Positions 22,256 to 32,749 of a stretch of 64,000 bases of DNA are shown piece by piece. The stretch's first letter is position 1. Each line of letters begins with the position of its first letter. The translations under genes and the position numbers were made by a program. The notes under the pieces are model-generated. The model did not search any database and had not been told where the DNA came from. It saw nothing but the letters and a program-made list of their open reading frames with translations. Source of the stretch: Clonostachys chloroleuca (taxonomy: Eukaryota > Ascomycota > Sordariomycetes > Hypocreales > Bionectriaceae); NCBI GenBank assembly GCA_037952775.1, contig JBANAY010000003.1, forward strand, positions 25,792,001-25,856,000. The letters run 5' to 3'.

Positions 22256-23523
22256 TGAGTGTTGTCTGTTTTGTTGAGTTTGGTCTGCTTTGTGGTTGGT
22301 TAATTGTTTCATGTGGGTTCCGTTGTAGAGGATCGTAATATCCAGAATGGCCAAGGAGGCCTCTTTTCTTATGTATTCGCTGTTTAGGAATCAGGCTATC
22401 AGTCCCAGAGGATTGTGTGTCCTAGATACTACTAGGAGGGAAAAAACGGGGGAAGATAATAATAACAGGTATCTGACAGGGAACCTTAGTCCCGTTTCCA
22501 CAATCCGTGCATGATGAACGACGCCAACATGAATCAAGTGCTCGGCTCTATATCGCTACGATTTAGCGAGCCCATTGCCGTGCCTGGATTTGTCCGATGT
22601 TTCTCGGGGCTCCCGACTGGAGGTCCTGGCTTTGATATGTCATTACCCCTGCGTGTAGGAATCCGTCATCTCCTTATATATTGGGGCTATACCGTTCAGG
22701 CCATAGGGAAGTCCTAGGGGAGCGGTACTCCGCAGGTGCCAAGATGCTAGGGCCACCACATGGATCCAATCTGCCGTGCTAGGAATCGACTTCTGCCCTA
22801 CGTGGGCGAAGGTTCGAAAGGGCTGTTTCAATCTATTCCTGTCTACTACTAATGCCGGATACATATGTCACCGGAGCAAGGATCCCGGGTTATTATGGTT
22901 TCGGCAGTTGGCAGGATTGCCCAATGAGCGTAGGGCGACACGTACCGGCGGGTGGGCACGCGGCGATGCTGGGATATACCGATGGCCAACCCGTCGCAGA
23001 GCCAATCCCTCGGAGTCCGGAGTCCGGAGAAGTGAGATCCATCGTGCCTCCAGCCTTAACATGCTAACGGCTTGTGTTCAGGGGGCGGCGCTCTGGGTGA
23101 CCTGATGAGGCAAGGGCCCATCATTGCGATAGACACCCTCAGAATCCCCAGCAGCCCAGGCCGGTCGGTAATTTTAGAGTGCAGCCGGCAGCTGGAAAGC
23201 AAACGCGTATAGCGCCTTCCGCGGCGGACAGCGATTGGAGGCACGAGCAAACCTGCGCTGACAAATGACCCAGCGGCCGGGGGGGCCACCCTAGACCAGG
23301 AGCTGCTTCCCACCCCCACGACTCTGTGCATCTCCAAGCCTGCATCAATCCCAGTCGCGAAGGAGCGCATGGTGTCCCAGCTTCATAGTCTCCTGAGTTG
23401 GGTTTGGAGACTTAAATTTGACGCTTCCCGGCGCCATTCGGTTCTCTGCCAGTAAGACATCGTCCAGCAAGTAAGTGAGCCGCACCACCTCCTGCGCGCC
23501 TTACTCTTCATCCGCCATCCATC
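22256..23523 (+). other. Intergenic region upstream of the Zn2Cys6 gene
   Basis: No supported gene. Several frames of 60-109 codons overlap on both strands with no family resemblance. The last part should contain the promoter of the regulator at 23524. Confidence 0.4.
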
Positions 23524-25406
23524 ATGTCCATGTTCCGCAACCTCATGTCCGCCAAGGTGCGGTCCAACGCTGGCTGCTGGACCTGCCGTCTCCGCCGCAA
23601 GAAGTGCGACGAGGAGCGCCCCATCTGCAATGGCTGCCAGGCGCTGGAAATCACCTGTTATTTCGATGAGGAGAAGCCGTCGTGGATGGACGGCGGTCCG
23701 AAGCAAAAGGAGATGGCCGACAAAATTAAGGCCCAGGTCAAGAAGCAAGCCAGTCAGCGACGAGATCGCAAGTACATGGAGCTGCTTGAGGCTGGCACCA
23801 ACAGCATGCGCCCCGAACCAAAGAACTCACTCCGTGAGCATGCTTCACACAGCAACCTTGGTGAGCGGATGAGCTCCAATCCCTTCAATTTCGGCCGTGG
23901 AGCTTCAGAATCTCCCCCCAGGTCACATTCTTCGGGCCATGACCATAGCCTTACACCACCTTCTAGCCATACCAGTGGCGCATCACCACCTGAAATTCCA
24001 TGGACCAGCAAGATCTTCGACCGTCAGTTTGCCCAAGAAGACGGCGGTCCCGATATTGACGTCCACTTCATCATGATCTACCTCGACTACGTCTTCCCAT
24101 ACCTCTTCCCGTGGTATCGCCCTCCCATCCTCAGCGGAGGACGCGGATGGGTTTTGGATATCCTCCAGAGCAACAAATCTGTCTACTACACAGCCATCTC
24201 GCTGGCCTCTTACTTCTTCGGCGTCGTTCTAGCCAATGGAGATGTGTCACATGTCGAGTGTACCGACCGCATGGCACACAATCTACAATCACAACTGGAA
24301 AAGGGTCTCAAAGAACTGCAAAAGGAGGTCCTAGCCTGCCGCCAGAATTCCGACGTTTTCGAGAGGCTCCTGGTGATGCAGAGCATCATCCAGATGGTTG
24401 TCTTTGAAGTAGCCACAGCCAATGAGGACCACTGGAAGATGCACCTCGACGCTGCCATTGCTCTCTTCTTCCAAATTCTACCCGACCCAACCAAGTGGAC
24501 CGAAGTCCTACACGGATTCTACACGCCACGCTGGCCACCGCCGTCGATGGGAATCCGCCGACCATGGAGCACGAACCAGGCCGCCCTCCGATTCTTCACT
24601 GCCAATCTGCTCCATATGGATGTGATGGCAAGTATTACACTCGAGAGACACCCCCGTCTTCGAACATACCAAGAGAATATCATTCCAGGTTGCTTTTCGA
24701 AGGCGTGCCGTGAGAATGCGCAGACGGCTGGCCCGCTGTTCATGGACGAATTCATCGGGCTCCATAACTGGATCGTTCAGATGATTGGTGACGTCTCCTC
24801 CCTGGACGCGTGGAAAAAGGAGCAGCTCAGTGCCGGAACCTTCTCTGTCAATGACCTTCTCAGCCGCGGAAAGGTCTTGTCTGATGCTATGCAAGCCAGC
24901 CTCCAGAATCTCGACAAGGACATGGCCGGCATAACCGGAGAGGCCGCTTTTTCAATGATCGTAGCTGACCCGCTGGAAGAACTCAGAGGAACGTCCACAA
25001 ATAACGGGGATAGCAGCACCAACCCTGTCATTGCCAGCCACAACGCGGTTTGGCTTCGTGCCACACTCGTCTATCTCTACACCGTAGTGTTTGGGTGGCA
25101 CCCAAATCACCCAGAAATTCGATCTCATGTTATACACATCACGAAATGTCTGACCTCGCTTCCAAGAGGCGCCTGCCTCAGGAACCTAGTCTGGCCATAC
25201 TGTCTGGCCGGCTGCCTGGCACCCCCGAGGACGAGGAGAAGTTCCGACTCATGTCCCGGCGCCTGGGTGCACTTCAGGTCTTCGGAACAGTTAAGGAAGC
25301 CACGGAGATTATGGAGAAGGTCTGGGCCTGTAGGGAGCAGATTGACGAAAGCTGGGATGTGTCCAAGTGCCTGAGGATACTCGGCCACAGGTCACTGCTG
25401 ATCTAG
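23524..25406 (+). CDS. Zn2Cys6 transcription factor, ACR-2-like, with a frame slip near the 3' end
   Basis: The protein starts with a Zn2Cys6 cluster at about residues 18-46: C-WT-C-RLRRKK-C-DEERPI-C-NG-C-QALEIT-C. A basic linker (about 60-85), a Ser/Pro/His-rich region (about 105-155) and a long helical region of the Fungal_trans_2 type follow, as in Neurospora acriflavine-resistance factor ACR-2. The frame opened at 23524 continues past codon 560, but after AGCLAPP it turns into Arg/Ser/Pro-rich sequence and ends at 25374. The other frame from the same point reads EDEEKFRLMSRRLGALQVFG to the stop at 25406 and has the conserved family C-terminus (FGTVKEATEIMEKVW, then CLRILGH). Adding one C to the C5 run at 25222-25226 joins them into about 627 aa. 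The pathway controlled is unknown. Confidence 0.85.
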
Positions 25407-25874
25407 GTCTTCTCTATTGACTCTCATTCTACGACGTATATATTTTGGATGTCATTTTTGTCTCATCTATTCTCTTCAGATGTACACTTAGGATTTTTTG
25501 GTTATGATTTATTGATGATATATGGTCTTGTTTGGAACCTTCTGGTTTGGGCCTACCCTGAACCTCATTCTATTTTTTTATCGTTTGGCCTTCATTTGTT
25601 TTTAGCTCAGTGGTCAGGAATATTTCGAATCCATCTTTTGTTTATTCATCTCGTTGCTGTGACTTGGGGAATTTCACTGTAAAAAAATTTCTTTCTAAAT
25701 TCTAAACCTCTATGTTGGGTCAGGTTCCAAACTATCATTATGCCTGGCCGCAAGGGCAAGGTTTGGATAAACAACAATCGATAAGGGTATTTGGGATGAC
25801 ATCCTTTAAGGATTAACTAAAATCACGAAATTTTCTTGTTTAGGAACCGTCCTAGTGTGCGATCCTTCGCTGCT
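25407..25874. other. Convergent intergenic region, AT-rich
   Basis: Lies between converging genes. It is unusually T-rich after 25,440. A stretch near 25,603-25,635 resembles tRNA promoter boxes, but they are too close together to be a tRNA. No coding signal. Confidence 0.45.
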
Positions 25875-26730
25875 CTATCCGCAGCATACGGTGGGCTCTC
25901 GGGCCCCATTTTGTTGACTGGAATATTGACTTGTATTAGAGCCGGTCTGGTTTCTGGAAAGATTTGTCTTGAAGAAGGGGAACTCACGCAAAGTCAAGGG
26001 TCTCGTATTGGAAGAAGTAGCTTCCGACGAGGATACCGAGGAAGATGGAAACGAGGATGTATCTGTAGTGGTGAGTCGATTAGTATCCGCAATGTCATGA
26101 ACCAATTGGTGGGGGTTGCATACACGTTGTAGTACATGGCTAACACCTGAGTCAGCGAACATGTCCAATCTATCCAAAATCACAAGGAAGGGCAAAGAAG
26201 AACGTACCAAGAAGCATGATGAAGTAGGCGACGGTAAACTGAGCAGTGTGCAGAATGGCGCGGACGGCCTGCTGCCAGAAATTGGGCCTGAACGGGGGGA
26301 TGGGCGCGGACGCGGGGGCCGCGCTGTCCTTTGAGGCGGAGCCGGCGCTGGCGGACTCGTGCCTGGCGATGTGCTGCTTGACGAGCAGTCTGTCGTACTC
26401 CTTGACGGCGCGGCGGAGGAACTCGAGGAAGACGGCGAGGCAGACGACGCCGATGCAGGAGCCGGCGAACATGCCCTGGGAGGTGATCTTCCAGTCCTCA
26501 CTGATGAAGCATGCGTCGATGGTGTAGTAGTTGAGCATCATGTTGATCTTGCAGCCGCCCATGCTCATGCTGTCGTCGCCGGACATGCTGGAGTGGTCCA
26601 TGGTCGTGCTGCTGTCTGTGGCCGTCGAGGTGGCCATGTTCATGACGGTGGCGGTTGCGCCCATGGTCATGTCGGCGATGGTGCTGGTGATGGACGACAT
26701 GTCCATTCCGGTATGGCCGCTATGATCCAT
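25875..26730 (-). CDS. ctr: Ctr-family copper transporter
   Basis: Exons 26730-26208, 26139-26124, 26062-25988 and 25917-25875 encode 218 aa. Ctr proteins are trimeric high-affinity Cu(I) importers. The N-terminus is rich in Met and His (MDHSGHTGMDM, MTMGATATVMNM, MDHSSMSGDDSMSMGG), the usual copper-collecting motifs. TM1 is at about 97-117, a cytosolic loop follows, TM2 carries the MLLAM (MxxxM) gate and TM3 carries GILVG (GxxxG). The protein ends in VCCG, the Cys pair expected at the cytosolic exit. The second exon is only 16 nt (AMYYN) and is required to complete the MxxxM motif. Three of the four exons sit at the end of the gene with introns of 61-70 nt. It could act at the plasma membrane or on the vacuole; the sequence does not decide. 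Confidence 0.92.
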
Positions 26731-27155
26731 TTTCGCGATGTTATGAGATTGACTACGGCTGTGGAAGGGAGGGGCTTGAAGTTGGGGTGTTGTGGTGAGG
26801 AGGTTGAGGTCGGGCTAGGCAGAGGGGAGGCAGAGGAAGACAAAACAACAAGTATTTATCAATAAGACCCACGACAGGGGACGCAGGGAATGGACAAAAG
26901 GAGGGATAATTATTACATCGAGTATTTACACGAGGCCCTGAGCATGTTCTGTTTGTTGTCTCGGGTGAACACCAGCGAAGGGAGAGGCCCTCCCTAGTGT
27001 ATCAGCCAAAAGAAGGTTAACCGCGGCAGGCCTACCCTGATTTTTCCGCATAATATATTCCCTACCGTAAAGAACCAGGATGCGGGTAGGCCATGTGCAT
27101 ATCGTGGCGAGAGAAATTTGCAAGTCGGGCGTGTTGGCGTTTGGGGCTTGAGAGC

Positions 27156-27168
27156 ATTTGAGCAAGTT
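27156..27168 (-). promoter_or_regulatory. Candidate copper-response element, copy 1
   Basis: ATTTGAGCAAGTT on the plus strand; minus-strand core CTTGCTCA. An identical copy is at 27467. The match is to the yeast Mac1 consensus; activity is inferred. Confidence 0.3.
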
Positions 27169-27466
27169 TTCCTTATGCTGGACGGGGCTGAACGAGGATG
27201 TTCTTTCAGCCCAGCCAAAGACCCGACCAGCTGTGCAGATGTGGAGAGTGTGGGAGCACGAAAAACACGAGACAACAGCTGATCTTTTTCTCTTTTGCGC
27301 CGTTTGCAGTGGCCAGTTAGAAGGAAGAACCTTAAACTGATGCAGCTGCAGTGCTGCCGCCACTTTACTCGTAAATAGACGTGCAGGTGATGGGCTGCAT
27401 GTTCAATCCTTGTTCCATGTCATGTTAGTGTCATGTTCATGTCATGCGAAAGGTCCCGGAGGCAAT

Positions 27467-27479
27467 ATTTGAGCAAGTT
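27467..27479 (-). promoter_or_regulatory. Candidate copper-response element, copy 2
   Basis: Exact second copy of the 13-mer at 27156-27168, 311 bp further upstream of the Ctr gene. Confidence 0.3.
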
Positions 27480-27808
27480 AGAGTTTGTTGCGACTTGGGC
27501 GAACGATGAAACAATCAAGACACAGAAGATGGATGGATGAACGGGCTCCATGCCTGTCTTGGATAATTAAAGGAGACATGAGAAGATCATATTCCAATTC
27601 ATTTCTTATAACGCGAGGCCAAACAATCCATTATCTTGAGTAAAGAATATCTGTCTGTCCGTCACCTCGTGTGAGCTTGTAAAGTCCACAGCCGGCAAGG
27701 CCAAACTAATTATTAAAGTAAAAGTAAAAATGGAAAAATCATAATGATTAGAATGCATAGAATCAACAAACACAAAATCTTGCTCCCAGCCTTGAAACAA
27801 ACGAGCGC

Positions 27809-28431
27809 TTACTTGACCTCCAACCCTAAACGTGCTCGTTTCGACCCTGGACTGGAACCGGAGCTGGAACTAGAACTGGAGCTTGAGCTTGAGCTCGAGC
27901 TCGAACTCGAACTCTGCTCACCTCGATTGGTTTCTGGCGCCGTGGAACTCGCACCGGGGCCGGGTTCGGCGGCAGCAACGTCCGCCGATGGCTGATGCTT
28001 GCTGTGGTTAGAAGTCTGGAGCTTTTCTCTTTTTTTCATGAGCGGGCGAAATCATGAGGTGCCGTCTCGGGGTATACCTGAGGTAGCACAGAAGCTCCAC
28101 CAGCATTACTTGTTGGCGATATGGATCGTTCTGAGGGGGCCTTCCGATTCTCTGGCGGAGGCGCCACTGCGACCCCGATGTCCTGAGATACAGGAGGAGG
28201 AGCCACATCCTGCCGCATGGCGAAATCTGTGGCCCCCGCCGCATGGGTTTGGCCAGAGGTTTCATTCGAGGCGGCGGCTCTAGAGCTTGAGGGTTAGCGG
28301 GCTGGAGAGTGTCACTGGCGTTCGATGGAGTTTGACGGGAGGACTAACTGCTGGTAGTTAGGCTCAGAGAGTCGCGGTGCTAGTGCAGAGTCCTCTGGCC
28401 TATTTCTCGTTTTGGAATGAAAGCAGCCCAT
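27809..28431 (-). CDS. Small MGC-anchored protein with a serine tract (unknown family)
   Basis: Assembled from three exons: 28431-28337, 28285-28078 and 27997-27809, giving 163 aa. Introns are 51 and 80 nt; both end just after CTAAC branch points (CTAACCCTCAAG and CTAACCACAGCAAG), and phases agree throughout. The N-terminus MGCFHSKTRNRPEDSAL is a good N-myristoylation site (Gly2, Ser6) with a palmitoylatable Cys3, so membrane anchoring is likely. The middle is Ala/Pro-rich (VAPPPVSQD, VAPPPENRK). Near the C-terminus is a run of 18 serines coded by mixed AGC/AGT/TCG/TCA-type codons, then GSSPGSKRARLGLEVK, a basic end. The protein is probably mostly disordered. The first acceptor could instead be 6 nt later (exon from 28279), losing two residues. 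I do not recognise a family. Confidence 0.6.
27850..27915. repeat. Trinucleotide-like tract coding the serine run
   Basis: A GAGCTx/GAACTx-type tract reads as about 18 serines on the minus strand (and Glu-Leu repeats on the plus strand). The codons are mixed, so it is not a perfect microsatellite. It lies inside exon 3 of the MGC-anchored protein. Confidence 0.7.
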
Positions 28432-29450
28432 TTTGACCACTTGATTGGATCCGTCGATCTGCGCGTTGTATGTTGAGTCGGCGATCTGCTTCGTGCGTGG
28501 AGCGGAGGCGGCAGCAACGGTTGATCCAAACCGCGATGTTGTGAGATTTCAAGATACTGGCTGGGTTGTAATGAGACAAGATGGGAAAAAGAAGATGTCT
28601 ACAGCGAGGCAAAATAGTTTGACCAAGAAGCTCTAACCCCCAAAAAGTGACCTAGAGTGATGAGCATCATCTCGAGTGGATGATGCACTAGCAACTGGCG
28701 AGTGGCTGTGACGAACAAACAGAAAGACGTCTTGCCACACGGGTCAAGTGAGTTGATTCACTTGCATTCCAGAAACATGTCTCACCTCCAACCATGCTTG
28801 CTTATCGGCTCCAAACGAGAGGCAGGAAGAAGAAACCAGTTTTTACTGACCGCCATTACCCCAAGCCGGTGTGATTTCGTTTATCACGGTGATTTGTTTC
28901 ACTCAAACTTTCCTCCTTCACTCGGGATATCATCCCAGTTTGTGAATGTAGCCATTGCATAGAACGTCGCACTGTGTAACTGTCATATCCAACTCTGCAC
29001 CTGGATGAATTTTCCTCGTCACATTCTTTCTACTCCTCCTGCTGCGTCCTACACTGATACTGAGCATCGCTTACACCTCCCTCGTCTGCCAGCTTCATTT
29101 TCAGATCCAGTGCGCAGGACGAAGAGAAGACGTTCTCAATATTTCTTGGCCTGGTAGTTTATACAAAATGTGTCTAATGACGACCACCAAGGCAGCACAG
29201 AAAAGACCTCACTCGATTCTACCGCGGTTGGTTTTGTATAAGCGAGCAAGTTGACAAGTGCAGAGGGAAATTATACTCATGTCTTGCGTCTAAAGAGAGC
29301 GACGGATGGTATCTAAAGTTTGAGAGCGCTCGTTGAGTGAAAATGAAAACATGCTATCATTAATTACAGAATATCCTCTCATGCTATGTAAGGATCCAGA
29401 ATTATCAACTCGCATTCCGACATCAAAGACCGCCAAGCCTCAGCAAAACC
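28432..29450. other. Intergenic region, no gene seen
   Basis: Upstream of the MGC-anchored gene and downstream of the hemerythrin-like gene, both on the minus strand. Short frames only. Confidence 0.4.
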
Positions 29451-30596
29451 TCACAGCTCGGACTTTGGCGCCTTGCCAGAGCCAGCCCCCAGGGCATACA
29501 GCTCCCGCGGCTGCCCCTGTGAGTCACAGCTGGCAAACTTCCACCAGCTCCCGTACCAGGAGCCAGCCAGGTTGATCAGCCCCCACTTGATGGCCGCGGG
29601 CATGGGTGGCCAGTTGGCCCACAAGCCGTCCTCGACGGTGCGGTCCAGGTTCAGGAGGAAGAAGGGGACGACATCCCAGGTGCCGGCCTTGGTGACGGTC
29701 GCCTTGCCCCACGTCTTGAAGATGAGGCCGGCGGCGGTGGCCTCCTCGGAGCCCTCGGCGGGCGCCTTGGGGTGCGACGCCATGGCGGCGATGGTGGCGA
29801 TTTCGCTGTGGAAGTGGCCCTCGAAGTCGTCGCGGAACGAGTCCATGATGCGGATGAGTTCCTTGGCGGAGAGATCAGAGGGCGACGGCAGTTCACTTAG
29901 GTACTTGTAGAACTCCCCAAGGCCACCTAGGAAAGACTCTGCGAGATCTTCTTAGCAGAGAATAGTGATTTTTGCGGCTAATAGTAGGTATGTAGTAATA
30001 GTAAAGGGAGTAACGGGGGCGAAGGACATACCGTGCTCCTCATGAGTTTCAGTCCATATCGTCTTGTCACCCAGAACCTCCTCCATCTTGGGGAAAAGGT
30101 TCAACTCTTCATCGTCATGGTGAGACTTGACAAAACGGAACCACGTGAGGGAGTAGCCGATGAAGTCTGCCTTGTCTGCTTCTTGAATATGGGGAGCCTG
30201 GAGGTAGATTGTGTTGAAGCCACGGATGATGGCGTTGTGCAGCAGACACATATGAGTAGCCCCCACGGTGAAGATATCAGTCTAAACCGCCCAATCCGTC
30301 AGTAATCCCAGTACAAACAAACTTCATGAACATGTGTCCACATATATCTATGAGGCATCTACATGCGTATGCATGGGTGTGTATTTGTGGATGGGAATAT
30401 GCTGCTACAGGTTCCACACAGACATGGCTATCCTCACCTTCTTGGTCTCATACTGGGGCGTAGTGACGAGAGCCATTGGCCCATCAGCCCATTGCTTGGA
30501 GGGTGAAGTGGTTGTCATCATGTAGGGGGATCTAAGGAAGATGGAAAACGCTATCGTCTGGAGGATGATGAAGGCGACAAACTTGAGCGACGCCAT
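29451..30596 (-). CDS. Hemerythrin HHE-domain protein with N-terminal hydrophobic segment
   Basis: Exons 30596-30438, 30281-30032 and 29938-29451 give 298 aa. Residues 5-22 (KFVAFIILQTIAFSIFL) are hydrophobic and could be a signal anchor or signal peptide. The HHE domain spans about 55-200 and shows the expected metal-ligand pattern over four helices: MCLLHNAIIRG, VKSHHDDEELNLFP, THEEHESF and EGHFHSEI. Such domains bind two iron ions and oxygen; fungal members have been linked to iron or redox sensing, but the substrate here is unknown. A Trp-rich C-terminal region (NWPPMPAAIKWG, GSWYGSWWKFASC) is shared with fungal homologues I recall. It lies between a copper transporter and a ZIP transporter. 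Donors GTGAGG and GTATGT; all junctions are in phase. Confidence 0.88.
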
Positions 30597-31236
30597 GTCA
30601 GATCAAGAAAAGAGGTATCCTAGAAGAGTAAGAAGCAGCGTGCAGCCCTAGGGCATTCATATGCAAGTCTCAACCGGCGATTTGGGGGAGGAGAATGGTG
30701 TGATTATGGGACGAGCGTGCTGATTAAATGGCCGAGCACGATTGGCCAGGCCTTGCTGGAACAAGCCTGCGAGTCTGCCACGAATGTACCGACTGGCATC
30801 GGCCCCACGAAGAACCAGGTCATCGGCACGGGAGCTGCATATGCGAGGCGAGATCCTGATAGGGTGGAACAGCATGTGGGTGGGCGGCCATCTCTCGATG
30901 ATGCGATGCAGTGGTCCGATAACAATGGGGACAATTGCGCCGATTTGTCGTTCCGTGTGGGCAAAGCTCGGTCTAAGCTCCGGAAACGCCCTCCATTGCC
31001 TCTTCTGACCACCCCTGCTCCCTCGGACGGACTCTTAAACTATCCGAAGCTCGTTGGCATGAGGTTGACAGGGGCAGGACAAAGACGAGCTGGACCAGTC
31101 CGGCAATGACAGTACGTAGGGCTCGGGAGGGGAGGCGGTGAAAGTCACGTTCAATTTCAAAAGTTCGCTCGTAATTACAGCTTAAATAGCTATTCCCTTT
31201 ATCCTCGAGTTTTAAACGCCGTGTCTATATTCGTTG
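30597..31236. other. Promoter of the hemerythrin-like gene and 3' flank of the ZIP gene
   Basis: Open frames of about 100-130 codons cross this interval on both strands but show no protein-like pattern, so none is called. Confidence 0.4.
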
Positions 31237-32749
31237 TTATGCAAATGCGCCCACTATGGCCATCATCAAAGCTCCGCAACATACGGCCAGATATGCTCGC
31301 AAGCGCTTGCTTCCCTTGAGAACCTTGTAGCTCTTCTCGGTCAAGAAATCCTCTGCTAACAGTTGAACTAGCCCGGCATAGAGTAGCAATCCCGATGAGA
31401 TAGCATTCATAAAGCCTACAACGAGCAAGCCGGCCATGCTTTGAGGATCATATAGTTTGTGAACAATTAGTCCAATTGCTTGGCCTATAGGTGTTGTGAG
31501 GCCGTATGCTAGTACCATTAACCAAGGTCGGATAGATCTCTTCGGAAATTGGATAGCAGCGATACGGCTACCAAGAGCGAGTCCCTCGAAGCATTGGTGG
31601 AAGCTGATAGCGACCAAGAAGACCACGAAGGCAGGGCCGGTGGCGACTGAAACGGCCATTCCAATGAAAACACTGTGAAAGAGGATGCCAGCCTCGAGAA
31701 GCAGACATTGCAGGACCTGTCGGTGTTGCTCCTCTGCGGTCATAGGTGCCGTAGGGTTTGGAGTCATGAGGTTGTCCTGTGCCGATGATCTAGGCCGATT
31801 GAGCGACGCATATTGACCGTTCTGGCGCTCTCCAATTGGCGCGGGATCTAGTTCATCCATATCCAGATCCAAGTCGGAGTCCTCGTCATTTGAGTCGTCC
31901 AATACGTGTGTTTTGCGCTTCCCAGCATTGCCATTCTGTCCTGTTGGCGTGGACTCCGGAAGCGGAGATACCCCAGCCACAAGGCCTTGTGCCTCGCTAT
32001 CACCCAGCGATAGGTCCCCTGGACGATGGCTCCCAGCTCTGCTTCTCGATAGCCCGGTGCTTTCTTGTAGTTGAATTTGCGGCCCCTGAGCCCCTTCCTC
32101 ACCCTCCTCCCAGTACTCGTGGTGGGAGTGTGAGTGGCCTGCGCCACGTGCAGTGAGGTAAGACTCCACGCCAACAACCAAAATAGCAGCTACCAGGGAG
32201 ATGAATCCTGGCAACGGCCTATAGCCCTTTATGAAGAAGTCTGGTAAACAAGGATCGGTTAAGGAATCGAAAGCCATGGGAAGTAGATGCACGAATGCCG
32301 TCGCAAGCAAAACCCCGGTTCCGATATGCTGACAGTAAAATATGATGCTCTTTCGCCGACCTCCGCTCGCCGTCCGTCTCGATATGATGGGAAATCCGCA
32401 GCCTGAAACAGAAAGATCAACCATTAGCATCGCCGTCATACCAAAGAGTTCGAGGGGTTATCTCACTGAAGGTGCTGACGATCAAGATAAGGAACAGGGC
32501 AAACACATGTGCTGGCATATCATACCAGCCCCTATCTCGGGAACCACATTCTGGTTTCTGCGGTTGGGCGCCACCGTTGGCCTGGTCATTGCGCCTCTGG
32601 AGCTCGGCTACGAGTAGGTTCGTGGGTATGTTGGACCATGATGCTTCGTTGGCCGTGTCGGCTTTTCGTGGTGACGTTAGCAGGGGATGGTGCGCCCATG
32701 ATATCCAGATTGAAGACATACCTCTGGCCGCAGTGGATAACGCGTTCAT
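31237..32749 (-). CDS. ZIP-family zinc/iron transporter
   Basis: Exons 32749-32722, 32661-32467 and 32402-31237 give 462 aa. ZIP proteins move Zn2+ or Fe2+ into the cytosol from outside or from organelles. Eight membrane helices can be placed: TM1 at MPAHVFALFLILIVSTF, TM2-TM3 near QHIGTGVLLATAFVHLLPMA and LPGFISLVAAILVVGV, then a cytosolic loop of about 150 residues with HSHSHHEYW and acidic stretches, and TM4-TM8. The metal path motifs are present: HSVFIGMAVSV in TM4 and HQCFEGLALG in TM5. Length and the long loop match fungal plasma-membrane ZIPs such as Zrt1/2. The first exon is short (28 nt) and is inferred from the GTATGT donor and CTAAC branch point; an earlier exon cannot be excluded. 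Metal specificity cannot be read. Confidence 0.9.

Larger units (their letters stand above)
26731..27808 (-). promoter_or_regulatory. Upstream region of the copper transporter with a repeated Mac1-like motif
   Basis: The same 13-mer, ATTTGAGCAAGTT, occurs at 27156-27168 and 27467-27479, about 430 and 740 bp upstream of the Ctr start and in the same orientation. Its reverse complement contains TTGCTCA, seven of eight bases of the yeast Mac1 copper-response site TTTGCTCA. A TCATGT-rich stretch lies at 27416-27445. No gene is supported in the interval. Confidence 0.45.

Noticed and set aside
25603..25635. tRNA-like A box (TAGCTCAGTGGTC) and B box (TTCGAATCC)
   Set aside because: The two boxes are only a few bases apart, no acceptor or anticodon stems can be drawn, and the region is a T-rich 3' flank.
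27744..27995. Plus-strand frame with Glu-Leu repeats
   Set aside because: It is the antisense of the serine tract in the MGC-anchored gene; the minus-strand exon model has splice signals and a good start.
30704..31109. Overlapping frames of about 100-130 codons on both strands
   Set aside because: Neither shows a domain, hydrophobic pattern or splice signals; located in a promoter region.
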